DNA of 64,000 nt from Thermoflexus sp. (lineage in GTDB: Bacteria; Chloroflexota; Anaerolineae; Thermoflexales; Thermoflexaceae), in NCBI RefSeq assembly GCF_034432235.1, contig NZ_DAOUCJ010000003.1, positions 1 through 64,000 of the forward strand, in the 5' to 3' direction. A program made the translations under genes and the position numbers. The notes below the pieces were generated by a model. That model was given only the letters and a program-made list of their open reading frames with translations. It did no database searches and was not told the origin of the DNA. Every line of letters begins with the position of its first letter. Positions within the stretch are counted from its first letter, which is position 1. Shown here piece after piece: positions 42,349 through 50,944 of this stretch.

Positions 42349-45114
42349 ATGTGGAGCATTCGAAGCCGAAGCGCCAGATGGAATACCCTGGCTGGGCTTG
42401 GGGTTCTGATCCTTTTCGCCTTCGGCCTCCGGCTCTATCGACTGGGCGAGCCCTCTCTCTGGAACGATGAGGGCCTGACCCTTTATAGAGCGCGGGCCTC
42501 ATGGGAGGAGCTCCTCCGTGGGCAGATTGTCCTGCAGGGTCTTCGACCTATTCTGACCATTGACAATCACCCCCCGCTTTACTTCGTTGTGCTGAAAATT
42601 TGGATTGCGCTGGCTGGCGATACGGAGTTCGCTCTTCGGTTCCCATCCGTGTGGGCTTCGATCCTCATCATTCCCCTCGCCTGGACGGTCTGGAAACAGC
42701 TTAGGGAGCCGGCCGCGGCCTGGGTCAGCGCCCTTCTCCTGGCTGTCTCGCCCCTCTATTTATGGTATGGCCAGGAGGCCCGGATGTATACGCTTCTGGC
42801 CCTCGAGAGCCTGTTTCTTTTCCGGCTCTGGCTTTCCTTTTCCGGGAATTTCTCGCGAACTTCTTCCCGGTTTGTCATGATCGCTGCGATGATTTCTATG
42901 TTGTTGACGCATTATACTTCTATCCTGCTGCTTTTTTCGCTCTGGCTTTGGGCTCTCCTTCAGCCCCAACGTAGCCAGCGCCGTATGGCGCTCATATCTC
43001 TTCCTGCTTTTGTTGTGTTGGGGCTTTTTCTTCCCTTTCTTTATCAAAGGCTGCTCAGTGGGCCGGAACGGGATTACCGCTTCATCCCTTTTCTGGATCT
43101 TCTGATCGACATATTCCGATCGCCCGCCTTTGGAACTTCTTTTCCTTATAGGAATTCCGGGTTGTGGCCCATTCAGTGGGCGTGGGTGGGGGCGATGGGG
43201 ATAGGGAGCTGGCATCTCCTGCGCCACAAACGATCCGTTGGTTTCCTGTTTCTGTTCTCTTTCTTCGGTCCCACGATTCTTCTCTATGGGCTTTCTCATA
43301 TAAAACCGCTCTATCAAAACATCCGCCATCTGTTCCTGATCACTCCAATGGCTTATCTCCTGGCATCCCTGGGATTTGCTTTCCTGATCCGCCGCAGCGT
43401 TTACGTTGGGATCCCCATCAGCGCCTTTGTTTGCGCTGGCATGCTCCTGAGCGATGGGCTCTATTTTTCTGAACCCTATCCTCTCAAGGAGGACTGGCGG
43501 GGTGCTCTGGCCTGGACGAACCGACAGGTCATTTCAAAGGATCTGGTGATTCTTCAAGACCTCACACTGACCCCACTGGCCAGGTATTACTATCATGGCT
43601 CTGCCCCTCTTCTTCTGATCGGTCGGGAGGGCGAAGAGCAGGAAGGGATGATTCAAGCGCTGGAAGCTTCCACACAGCGTCCAGAGCGCATCTGGCTGAT
43701 CACAGGCCTCTCCCAGGAAGATCTCTTCCGGCCCAATCAGGCTCTCCCCCACTGGTTGAGCGCGAACAGCCTCTATCTGATGCAAAAGGTATTCCCCAGC
43801 CGGAATATATGGGTTCGTGTGCTGGTCTATGATCTCTATGCCTGGGATCGTCAGCCGTCCCCGGAAGCAATCCCGGTGGATCTTCGCATCGGATCTTACC
43901 TTCGCCTTCGATGGATAGAGGGGCCGGAGCTTGAACATCCTATTCTCCGCTGGTGGTTTTTCTGGGAGAAAGGATCGCTCTCATCGCTGAATCTATGGTT
44001 GGACATTCGACTTATCGATGGGAGGGGTGAGGTCTGGGCTCGGGAAGTTCAACCGATCTGGCCTTCGTTCCCCCCGGACCGATGGCCGGAGAGCCGGCTG
44101 GTTCGCCAGCAGGTCCGTATGCGATTGCCTCCCGGCCTTCCTCCGGGGATCTATCGGTTGCGGGTGGAAGCCTTCGATCTCGATCGCCGCATCCCGGCGA
44201 ATGGGGCGTCCGGGTGGGAATCGCCATCTTTCTTCCTGGAAGGCTATACCGATCCTGCGGGTTCCATGACGCCTGGGGTTCGCTCCATGGGCGGGGTCCA
44301 GCTGCTTGCCGCTCGGCCGGTTGTGGATCCTCCCTATTTCCCCGGTCTTGGAGTGCCGGTTCACCTGCTCTGGCGGGCTGAAGCCGACCCTCCTCGTGCG
44401 CGTTCGATGGCTTTATTCTGGCAGCAGGGCGCCACGCGTCGTCTCCTGTTCCGGGGAGAGCTGGGCCCTTCGTTCTTCCCCTCCGATCGGTGGAAGGCCG
44501 GCCAGGTCGTTGCGCAACCGCTCGTCCTGCCGTTGCCTCCGGACCTCCGGGGCTACGGGCAGGTCCGGCTGGTTCTCTATGACGAGCGCGGGGAGCCGAT
44601 CCCGTGGGAAACCCCGTGGCCTTTTTATCGCCAGGGCTACCCTGTGTTCACGCTGAGCCTCTCCCCCTGGCCGGTCCGTCACAAGCCGATCCCGCTGAAC
44701 CGGGAAGGTCGCGCGTGTTTTGAGGGATGGATCTGTCTGGATCGCTACGAGATCCAGCCGGAGCAGGCCGCCCCCGGTCAGACAGTGGAGGTCCGTCTGG
44801 CCTGGCACGTGCGGCGCCGGCCGGAGCGCCCCGGGGTGGTGTTCGTCCATCTGAGCCGGCGACCGGACCAGCCGCCTCTCACGACAGGGGATGCGCCCCC
44901 ACAAGGAGGCCAGCGTCCGATTTTGACTTGGGAGCCGGGGGAATATGTGGAGGACATCCATCGGCTGCAGATCCCGGAAGATCTTCCCCCTGGCCCGTAT
45001 GGGATCTTCATCGGCTGGTACTCGGAGGAAGGGCGCTGGAGGGCTGTGGATCGTTCCGGGGCGCGTTATCCGCTGGATGCGGTCCCGTTGGGGGAGATCG
45101 AAGTTCGGCCGTAA
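42349..45114 (+). CDS. Large membrane glycosyltransferase, GT39/ArnT-like
   Basis: The 921-residue protein has a dolichyl/undecaprenyl-phosphate-sugar transferase N-half: FGLRLYRLGEPSLWNDEGLTLYRA holds the catalytic DE-type acid, and TIDNHPPLYFVVLKIW and LYLWYGQEARMY are typical of GT39/GT83 relatives, with about 8-10 membrane helices to residue 390. The remaining 500 residues form a predicted extracellular beta-rich region. It likely glycosylates an envelope target using a lipid-linked sugar. ATG 42349 follows CAAGG. The 42.8-43.6 kb part is clearly richer in A/T than its surroundings. Confidence 0.75.
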   Translation: MWSIRSRSARWNTLAGLGVLILFAFGLRLYRLGEPSLWNDEGLTLYRARASWEELLRGQIVLQGLRPILTIDNHPPLYFVVLKIWIALAGDTEFALRFPSVWASILIIPLAWTVWKQLREPAAAWVSALLLAVSPLYLWYGQEARMYTLLALESLFLFRLWLSFSGNFSRTSSRFVMIAAMISMLLTHYTSILLLFSLWLWALLQPQRSQRRMALISLPAFVVLGLFLPFLYQRLLSGPERDYRFIPFLDLLIDIFRSPAFGTSFPYRNSGLWPIQWAWVGAMGIGSWHLLRHKRSVGFLFLFSFFGPTILLYGLSHIKPLYQNIRHLFLITPMAYLLASLGFAFLIRRSVYVGIPISAFVCAGMLLSDGLYFSEPYPLKEDWRGALAWTNRQVISKDLVILQDLTLTPLARYYYHGSAPLLLIGREGEEQEGMIQALEASTQRPERIWLITGLSQEDLFRPNQALPHWLSANSLYLMQKVFPSRNIWVRVLVYDLYAWDRQPSPEAIPVDLRIGSYLRLRWIEGPELEHPILRWWFFWEKGSLSSLNLWLDIRLIDGRGEVWAREVQPIWPSFPPDRWPESRLVRQQVRMRLPPGLPPGIYRLRVEAFDLDRRIPANGASGWESPSFFLEGYTDPAGSMTPGVRSMGGVQLLAARPVVDPPYFPGLGVPVHLLWRAEADPPRARSMALFWQQGATRRLLFRGELGPSFFPSDRWKAGQVVAQPLVLPLPPDLRGYGQVRLVLYDERGEPIPWETPWPFYRQGYPVFTLSLSPWPVRHKPIPLNREGRACFEGWICLDRYEIQPEQAAPGQTVEVRLAWHVRRRPERPGVVFVHLSRRPDQPPLTTGDAPPQGGQRPILTWEPGEYVEDIHRLQIPEDLPPGPYGIFIGWYSEEGRWRAVDRSGARYPLDAVPLGEIEVRP

Positions 45115-45118
45115 ACGA

Positions 45119-45155
45119 AAAGGGGGATGGATGGGCCAGGCATCCATCCCCCTTT
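45119..45155. terminator. Bidirectional terminator between GT39 and ftsH
   Basis: AAAGGGGGATGGATG (45119-45133) and CATCCATCCCCCTTT (45141-45155) form a perfect 15-bp stem with a 7-base loop. It lies 5 bases after the glycosyltransferase stop and 19 bases before the converging ftsH stop, flanked by A/T-rich arms in both directions, so it can serve both genes. Confidence 0.85.
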
Positions 45156-45173
45156 CGACGCAATAGCGTTCCA

Positions 45174-48100
45174 TCAGGCCGGGATCGGGACCGGAGCCGG
45201 CCCGGTGCCGGGAGCCGGGGCGCTGGGCTGGGGGGCCGTCGGCTGGGGGGCGGGGCCGGCGGCCCCGGGCGCCTTCGGTTCCGGCGGCGTCCGCCCTTCC
45301 ATAATCGCCCGGAAGGCCTCCGCGTCCAGGGTCTCCATCTCGATCAGCTTCTGAGCCACCGCCTCCAGCTTATCCCGGTGCTCGGTGAGGATCCGCTTGG
45401 CCCGCTCGTAGGCCTCCATCACCAGGCGGCGGACCTCGGCGTCGATCTCCTGGGCCACGGCGTCGCTGTAGTCCCGCTGCTCAGCGATCTCCTTGCCCAG
45501 GAAGATCAGCTCCTCTTTCTTTCCGAAGACCATCGGCCCGAGCTTCTCGCTCATCCCATACCGGGTGACCATGGCCCGGGCCAGCTCGGTGACCCGCTCC
45601 AGGTCCTCCGCCGCGCCCGTGGTGATATCGCCGAAGACGATCTCCTCTGCGGCGCGGCCGCCCAGGGCCATCGCCATATCGTCCAGGAACTTGGAGCGGG
45701 TCCACAGGGTTCGATCCTCCTCGGGGAGGGCCAGGGTGTAGCCGCCGGCCATGCCCCGGGGGATGATCGTCACCTTGTGCACCGGATCGCAGTTGGGCAG
45801 GTAGTAAGCGACCACTGCGTGGCCGGCCTCATGGTAGGCGATGATGCGCTTCTCGCGCTCGGTGATGATGCGGCTCTTGCGCTCCGGGCCGGCGATGACC
45901 TTCTCGATCGCCTCCTCGAAGTCCTTCATGGAGATCTTCTTCTTGTTCTTGCGGGCGGCCAGGATGGCGGCCTCGTTGACCACGTTGGCGATGTCCGCGC
46001 CGACGAAGCCCGGCGTGGCCCGGGCCAGCACCGACACATCCACATCATCGTCCAGCGGCTTGCCTCGCAGGTGCACCCGGAAGATCGCCTCCCGCCCTTT
46101 CACGTCCGGCCGATCCAGGATCACCCGGCGATCGAAACGCCCGGGGCGCAGGAGGGCGGGATCGAGGATATCCGGGCGGTTCGTGTTATGCAGCAGGATG
46201 GGCGTCTCTCCGCCGAAGAAAGCCTCATATTGACAGCCACAGAGATCATAGACATAGCCATCGTAAGGGATCCGGCGCACAGAGCGGACCACCGGAAGGT
46301 GGGCGCGGCTGTTCTCCCGCTTCCAGCCGGGCAGCAGGGGGTTATCCCAGCGGCTCAGGCCCAGTCGATAAGCGCGGGTAGCAGGGAGCGGCTTGCCTCC
46401 GGCAATCCGGCGCCCGGCCCGGGCGCGGAAGGTGGAGATGTAACTGTTGAGGCCATGCATCCGGCAGAGCCAGTGGAGCTCCAGGATCAGCTGACGATTC
46501 ACCGAAGTGATCTCCAGCTTGCCCCTGGCGTCGATGTAGCCATCCCCCCGGGCATAGCCTCGCAGGAACTCCACGAAATACTCAAAGGGAGCTTCGAACA
46601 GGAAGGCCGGCACATGCTTGTTCCAGGCCGTCCGGCCGACATGGCGGGCGAAGAAATCCGCCAGCGGCTTGCTGTGATACACCAGGTGGATGGCCCGACC
46701 CGGGCCTTCCCGGACGCGGTCCGGCTCCAGGCCGAAGATCTCGCGCATCAGACGGCGGATATCCTCTATTTCCTCCCGCTCATCAGCGCCCAGGGAGAAG
46801 ATCACCTCCTTGCGGCTGTAGCCATCGGCGGCGAAATACCCCAGAAGCCGGCACAGCTCCGGCGTCACCGGCACCTTCTCCGGCAGGGTGTGGCGATAGA
46901 CCGTACGGGTCAGGAGGCGCGGGAGATGGAGCCCACGGCGCCACTTGGAGACCGTGGTCTGGGAGACGCCGATCGCTGCGGCAATGGCGGCCTGGGGAAT
47001 TGGGGCGGCGGTGGCCCATTCATAGGCGGCCCGGACCTCCTCGCGCTCCAGGTAAACGGGGAGCTCCATCGAAAAAGCCTGAGGGAAGCGATGGGCGCGA
47101 ACCGAGCGGGCGCGAGAGGAACGGTTCACCTTGTAAGGCAGGGCGACCAGGACATCGCCAGGCTGTAGCTCGGCCACCGCCTTGGTAACCAGCCCCTGCC
47201 GGGTGCGCACGAACACGGAGTGATTGCCCGTAGCCCGGATGGTTCCGCCGGCGAATTCGATCTCATAGATCTCGGCCACCCGGTGGCGGAACACACCGCG
47301 GACCGGGACGAACGCGCTGTGGCCGAAGAGCAGGGAGTGATTCCCCCGAGGATCGTGGCGGGGCACCAGCCCCAGGGCCATGAAGTCAGCGGGCTTCTCG
47401 ATCCCCTCCTCTCCGGGCGCGTAATAGCGATCCACCACTTCCGCGATGGGCAGAAGGCGGACGCGCCCGTCTCGCTCCCTGATCAGGATGGGGGTATCAC
47501 CGGTGACGCTGGCGGCCATGACGATCACATTCGTGTCGGTGTCGAAGCCGTCCATCTCCACCAGGATCTGGTTGAGGGTCTGCTCCCGCTCATCGTGGCT
47601 GCCGCCGATCCCGGCTCCGCGGTAGCGGCCCACCGCGTCGATCTCATCGATGAACACGATGCACGGGCTGTGGCGCTTCGCCTGCTCGAAGAGATCTCGA
47701 ACCCGGGCGGCCCCGACGCCCACGAACATCTCCACGAACTCGGAGCCCGAGATCGAGAAGAAGGGAACCCCCGCCTCGCCGGAGACCGCCTTGGCCAGGA
47801 GGGTCTTGCCGGTTCCCGGCGGGCCGACCAGAAGGACCCCCTTCGGGATCCGGGCGCCCAGGGCGATGAACTTCTCCGGCTCCTTCAGGAACTCCACCAC
47901 CTCCTGAAGCTCCTGCTTGGCCTCATCGACCCCGGCCACGTCATCGAAGGTGACCGTGGGGCGCTCCCCGGTGAACATACGGGCCCGGCTCTTGCTGAAA
48001 TTGAAGGCCTGGTTCCCGGGAGCCTGGGCCTGGCGCAGGATGAAATAAAAGAGGCCCACCACCAGAAGGACCGGCAACCCGTAGGTCAGGAAGGCGATGA

Positions 48101-48431
48101 GGATGCCTCCCCACTCGTTGGGGCGCTCCGGGACATACTGGATGCTCCGGAGCTTATCCTCGGGGACTCCCAGGGCTTTCATCTGATCCAGGAAAGTCGA
48201 ACCGTTCTCTTTAACGGTGCTCAGGATCTTCCCGTTTTTGAGCTCGACCTGGACGTAGTCTCCGCTGACGACGACTTTCTTCACCTCGCCGGCCTCCAGG
48301 CGGGCGGCGATATCCGTGAGGGAGACGGATTCCCCACGGCTCCCGCCTCCCCGACCCATCGCCAGGAAGACGATCAGGGTGACCGCGATGAGGAGCCAGA
48401 TCAACCCGTTGCGCAATCGCGCCGAATTCAC
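45174..48431 (-). CDS. ftsH: ATP-dependent zinc metalloprotease FtsH, intein-interrupted
   Basis: The 1085-codon gene encodes FtsH with an in-frame 442-residue intein; the spliced protein would have 643 residues. Exteins: membrane helices at about 11-26 and 108-132 around a periplasmic domain, Walker A GPPGTGKT (203-210), Walker B IVFIDEIDA, then NVIVMAA; after the intein come TNRPDILDPALLRPGRFDRR (second region of homology), the HEAGH zinc site (precursor 867-871) and a Pro/Ala-rich tail. FtsH degrades membrane and short-lived proteins and is normally important, so splicing is presumably efficient. GTG start at 48431 behind AGGAGG. Confidence 0.96.
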   Translation of the reverse strand: MNSARLRNGLIWLLIAVTLIVFLAMGRGGGSRGESVSLTDIAARLEAGEVKKVVVSGDYVQVELKNGKILSTVKENGSTFLDQMKALGVPEDKLRSIQYVPERPNEWGGILIAFLTYGLPVLLVVGLFYFILRQAQAPGNQAFNFSKSRARMFTGERPTVTFDDVAGVDEAKQELQEVVEFLKEPEKFIALGARIPKGVLLVGPPGTGKTLLAKAVSGEAGVPFFSISGSEFVEMFVGVGAARVRDLFEQAKRHSPCIVFIDEIDAVGRYRGAGIGGSHDEREQTLNQILVEMDGFDTDTNVIVMAASVTGDTPILIRERDGRVRLLPIAEVVDRYYAPGEEGIEKPADFMALGLVPRHDPRGNHSLLFGHSAFVPVRGVFRHRVAEIYEIEFAGGTIRATGNHSVFVRTRQGLVTKAVAELQPGDVLVALPYKVNRSSRARSVRAHRFPQAFSMELPVYLEREEVRAAYEWATAAPIPQAAIAAAIGVSQTTVSKWRRGLHLPRLLTRTVYRHTLPEKVPVTPELCRLLGYFAADGYSRKEVIFSLGADEREEIEDIRRLMREIFGLEPDRVREGPGRAIHLVYHSKPLADFFARHVGRTAWNKHVPAFLFEAPFEYFVEFLRGYARGDGYIDARGKLEITSVNRQLILELHWLCRMHGLNSYISTFRARAGRRIAGGKPLPATRAYRLGLSRWDNPLLPGWKRENSRAHLPVVRSVRRIPYDGYVYDLCGCQYEAFFGGETPILLHNTNRPDILDPALLRPGRFDRRVILDRPDVKGREAIFRVHLRGKPLDDDVDVSVLARATPGFVGADIANVVNEAAILAARKNKKKISMKDFEEAIEKVIAGPERKSRIITEREKRIIAYHEAGHAVVAYYLPNCDPVHKVTIIPRGMAGGYTLALPEEDRTLWTRSKFLDDMAMALGGRAAEEIVFGDITTGAAEDLERVTELARAMVTRYGMSEKLGPMVFGKKEELIFLGKEIAEQRDYSDAVAQEIDAEVRRLVMEAYERAKRILTEHRDKLEAVAQKLIEMETLDAEAFRAIMEGRTPPEPKAPGAAGPAPQPTAPQPSAPAPGTGPAPVPIPA
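46185..47510 (-). mobile_element. Intein with LAGLIDADG homing endonuclease in FtsH
   Basis: The 442-residue insert begins SVTGDTPILI (block A, Ser1) and ends TPILLHN followed by Thr as the +1 extein residue. Block B is TGNHSVF (T94, H97). LLGYFAADG (D229) and FLRGYARGDG (D323) are the two LAGLIDADG motifs. Residues about 170-196 (IPQAAIAAAIGVSQTTVSKW) look like a helix-turn-helix. Block F is VYDLCGCQYEAFF, with Glu where His is usual. Removal restores MAATNRPDILDPALL exactly. It is a self-splicing protein element and probably a mobile gene invading the AAA sensor-1 motif. Confidence 0.95.
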
Positions 48432-48463
48432 CAGCGGCCTCCTGTCCTCCGATTTCCACCTTG

Positions 48464-48472
48464 ATTATATCA
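48464..48472 (-). promoter_or_regulatory. Extended -10 promoter of ftsH
   Basis: On the - strand TGATATAAT is a perfect extended -10 element (TG-N-TATAAT), ending 32 bases before the ftsH start codon. The -35 position 17 bases upstream (GGGAAA) is weak, as expected of extended -10 promoters. Transcription would begin about 25 bases before the GTG. Confidence 0.65.
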
Positions 48473-48533
48473 CGCAAATCCTTGGATTTCCCTCTTCCGA
48501 CATGAATGGGGATGAAGCCCGATCGACGAAGGA

Positions 48534-49487
48534 TTACAGCGGGCTGCGCCACACCAGCTCCTCTGGATAAGGATGCCAGAGGATCTGTTGCCGGAGCCAT
48601 TCGGGCGCGGAGGCTTTCTGGAGATGGTGCCGGAACAGGGTGAGGGGGACGATCAGAGGCACCCGGCCTTCCTGGTAGGCTTGGATGCGCTCGATCAGCT
48701 CCTGGCGCTCCGGATCCGGCAGCATCCGCCGGAGGTATCCCAGGGCGTGATGCAGGGCGTTGGCAACCCGGCCGCGGGTGAGCAGCTCCCCCATTGCCTG
48801 GGCCAGCTCGGCCTCATAATCGGGGAGGATCTCCGGCCAGCGCCGGCCGGCGCGGGCGGCCAGCTGTCCGAGGCGTTGCAGGCGGGCGGGGCTCCGAGCC
48901 ATCAGGAACAGCTTATGGGCCGTATGGAATCGGATGAGCCCTTCCGGCTCGGGGAAGGATCTTTGCCAGTCCCGCCAGCGCCGGTAAGTGAACAGGGCGG
49001 CGATGAAGCGCTCTCGCAGGGCGGGATCGCGCAGACGGCCCTCTTCCTCGACCGGAAGCATGGGCCAGCGACGGACGAGGGCCCGGGCGAACAGACCGGA
49101 GCCGGTGCGCCCGGGCATCCCGCTCTCGGTGTGCACAGGAACCCGAAACAGGCCGCAGCTGGGGGATCCCTTCTTCAAGATGAACCCATCCAGGTCGAGG
49201 GCGGCCAGCTCCTCCAGACGGGCGGCAGCCCAGCGTTCCATGGCCTCGGTCCAGTCCCGTCCGCTCCGGCGGCCGACCAGGCGGGGCGATGCCGGATCCC
49301 CGACCAGGATCACGGGCTCCCGAGGGATCCCCATCCCGACCTCCGCTTCGGGGCACACAGGAATCCACTCCACATAGGGGTCCAGGAGGCGCTGCACGAA
49401 ATCATCCCGGCGGTGTCCTCCGTCGAATCGAACCGGCTCTCCCAGCAGGCATGCGCTGATTCCAATGCGCAGGCGAGGCCATTCCAT
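48534..49487 (-). CDS. DUF523-DUF1722 protein (YbgA-like)
   Basis: A 317-residue two-domain protein: DUF523 at the N-terminus (IGISACLLGEPVRFDGGHRRDDFV, FILKKGSPSCGLFRV) with conserved cysteines, and DUF1722 after about residue 170 (RSFPEPEGLIRFHTAHKLFLMARSP, LTLFRHHLQ). E. coli YbgA, with DUF1722, is encoded beside photolyase, and here a photolyase gene lies 4 kb upstream in the same direction. Function remains unknown, possibly linked to DNA repair or tRNA metabolism. Confidence 0.85.
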   Translation of the reverse strand: MEWPRLRIGISACLLGEPVRFDGGHRRDDFVQRLLDPYVEWIPVCPEAEVGMGIPREPVILVGDPASPRLVGRRSGRDWTEAMERWAAARLEELAALDLDGFILKKGSPSCGLFRVPVHTESGMPGRTGSGLFARALVRRWPMLPVEEEGRLRDPALRERFIAALFTYRRWRDWQRSFPEPEGLIRFHTAHKLFLMARSPARLQRLGQLAARAGRRWPEILPDYEAELAQAMGELLTRGRVANALHHALGYLRRMLPDPERQELIERIQAYQEGRVPLIVPLTLFRHHLQKASAPEWLRQQILWHPYPEELVWRSPL

Positions 49488-49587
49488 CGTCGTGTCCTCC
49501 TCAAAGGAGCAGCGAGATAACGGATTGTCCCTTGCTTCCAGGCGATTTCCCGGTCTGGTGTCCGGCTGGATCCTCCCTTACCGGGTT

Positions 49588-50160
49588 CTACCGGCGCCGG
49601 TGGGTCCAGATCAGCAAGAGGGTGTGGCCGATGCTAGTCGCGGCCAGGGAGGGATGGGCCCATCCGATGCCGCTGGCGCCGATGAGCAGGCCGCTCAGGA
49701 TGAGCATCCCAATCCGGACGGCGCGGCCTTCTGGAGGCGCCAGCCGGAGGGCGAGGGCGAAGAGGCCTCCCATTAGCATCGGAATCCGCCATTCGGTGAG
49801 CCCGCTCCATACCCCAAAGGTGACGGCGATGGCCTTTCCCCCCTTTCCCCCCAGCCATGGGGATCGGGCGTGGCCCAGGGGAGCGGCCATGGCCATGGGA
49901 AAGAGGGCCCATCCAGAAAGACCCCCCATGGACCGGGCTAGCCATATCGGGATGGCGCCCTTAAGGAATTCAAGGAGGAGGGCGGGGATAAACCATCGCC
50001 ATCCCCCAGCCCGTTTGACGTTCATCGCCCCAGGGTTCCCATCGCCATAGCGACGGATGTCCACACCAAGAGCCCAGCGGCCGATCCAGTAGGCCAGCGG
50101 CAGGGACCCCGAAAAACCCGCGATCGCCGTCCACAGGATCACGCCCATCCCGTCCTTCAC
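49588..50160 (-). CDS. PlsY-like glycerol-3-phosphate acyltransferase homologue (GTG start)
   Basis: The 190-residue membrane protein shows the PlsY plan: GSLPLAYWIGRW, RYGDGNPGAMNV (motif 1), LLEFLKGAIPIWLA and LGHARSPWLGGKGGKAIAV (GH...GGKG motif). PlsY moves acyl from acyl-phosphate to glycerol-3-phosphate. The motifs diverge from the housekeeping GSGNxGAtN and FKGGKG versions. GTG 50160 overlaps the cyclase stop (GTGA) and follows GGAGAGG. As last gene of the carotenoid run it might acylate a carotenoid glycoside instead; that is inference. Confidence 0.7.
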   Translation of the reverse strand: MKDGMGVILWTAIAGFSGSLPLAYWIGRWALGVDIRRYGDGNPGAMNVKRAGGWRWFIPALLLEFLKGAIPIWLARSMGGLSGWALFPMAMAAPLGHARSPWLGGKGGKAIAVTFGVWSGLTEWRIPMLMGGLFALALRLAPPEGRAVRIGMLILSGLLIGASGIGWAHPSLAATSIGHTLLLIWTHRRR

Positions 50161-50942
50161 GGATTTCGCCTCTCCATCAGGCGCGGGGATTTCCACCATG
50201 GGGAAAGACGGCGCTCTGCCGCCGGATGCATCCACAGCGTCCATCCTCCCGCGACCAGCAGGCTGGTCAGAAAGAAGAACAGCCCTTCCTCCATTGGAAG
50301 GCCCAGAACGGTCCATCCGGTGGTGAAGGCGGGGTTGAGGAACCAGATCCCCGCGTGGATTGCCAGCCGGTCCGCAGCGCTTAAGAAGAGCGCAGGGGGA
50401 ACCCAGCGCAGGAGCAGCGCCCGGCGGGAGGCATACAGGATGTCTGCGCCGAAGAGGGTCTGCACGAGGAGCGGCGGCCATCCCCACATCCCGATGGCCA
50501 CCAGGTAGGCTCCGGGGTCGCCCAGGCGATGGGCCAGGCTCAGGATGGCGAGGCCGGCTCCCACCAGGAACATGGCGCTGCCCGCGCGAAAGGCTCGACC
50601 ATCCCTATCGATCTCCCTTTCGTCCTGCCAGATCCAGAGGGACCAGAGACCGATCAGAAGAGGTTGAAGCACAAAGAAAAGATACTCCTCCAGGGGAACC
50701 CACCCGATCGTCAGGCCCAGCACGCGTTGGGGAGCGTAGCCCCATATGCCCCGGGCGACCAGAACGTTGTCCCATGGGGTGGTGTAGATCAGGGCGATCG
50801 TCGCGAGGGCCAGAGCTCCCTGCATGCCCCTGCGGAAGAGGGTCGGGGAGAGTTCACCCCGTCGGACGCGGATATGCACAGCCCATCCAAGGGCAAGGAT
50901 CGGAAGGAGCAGGAACACAACCAGGAACATCGCGTAGCTCAC
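50157..50942 (-). CDS. crtY: Lycopene cyclase, fused CrtYc-CrtYd type (GTG start)
   Basis: A 261-residue membrane protein with two homologous halves. The first has IYTTPWDNVLVARGIWGY and GWVPLEEYLFFVLQ, the second GIWFLNPAFTTGWTVLGLPMEEGLFFFLT; the PWDN, PLEE and FNPxxTTG motifs define the heterodimeric/fused cyclase type of actinobacteria, archaea and fungi, not the CrtL or CruA flavoproteins. It would form beta-rings on lycopene. GTG 50942 lies five bases after GGAGG. Two bases separate it from the glycosyltransferase stop. Confidence 0.85.
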   Translation of the reverse strand: MSYAMFLVVFLLLPILALGWAVHIRVRRGELSPTLFRRGMQGALALATIALIYTTPWDNVLVARGIWGYAPQRVLGLTIGWVPLEEYLFFVLQPLLIGLWSLWIWQDEREIDRDGRAFRAGSAMFLVGAGLAILSLAHRLGDPGAYLVAIGMWGWPPLLVQTLFGADILYASRRALLLRWVPPALFLSAADRLAIHAGIWFLNPAFTTGWTVLGLPMEEGLFFFLTSLLVAGGWTLWMHPAAERRLSPWWKSPRLMERRNP

Positions 50943-50944
50943 GT

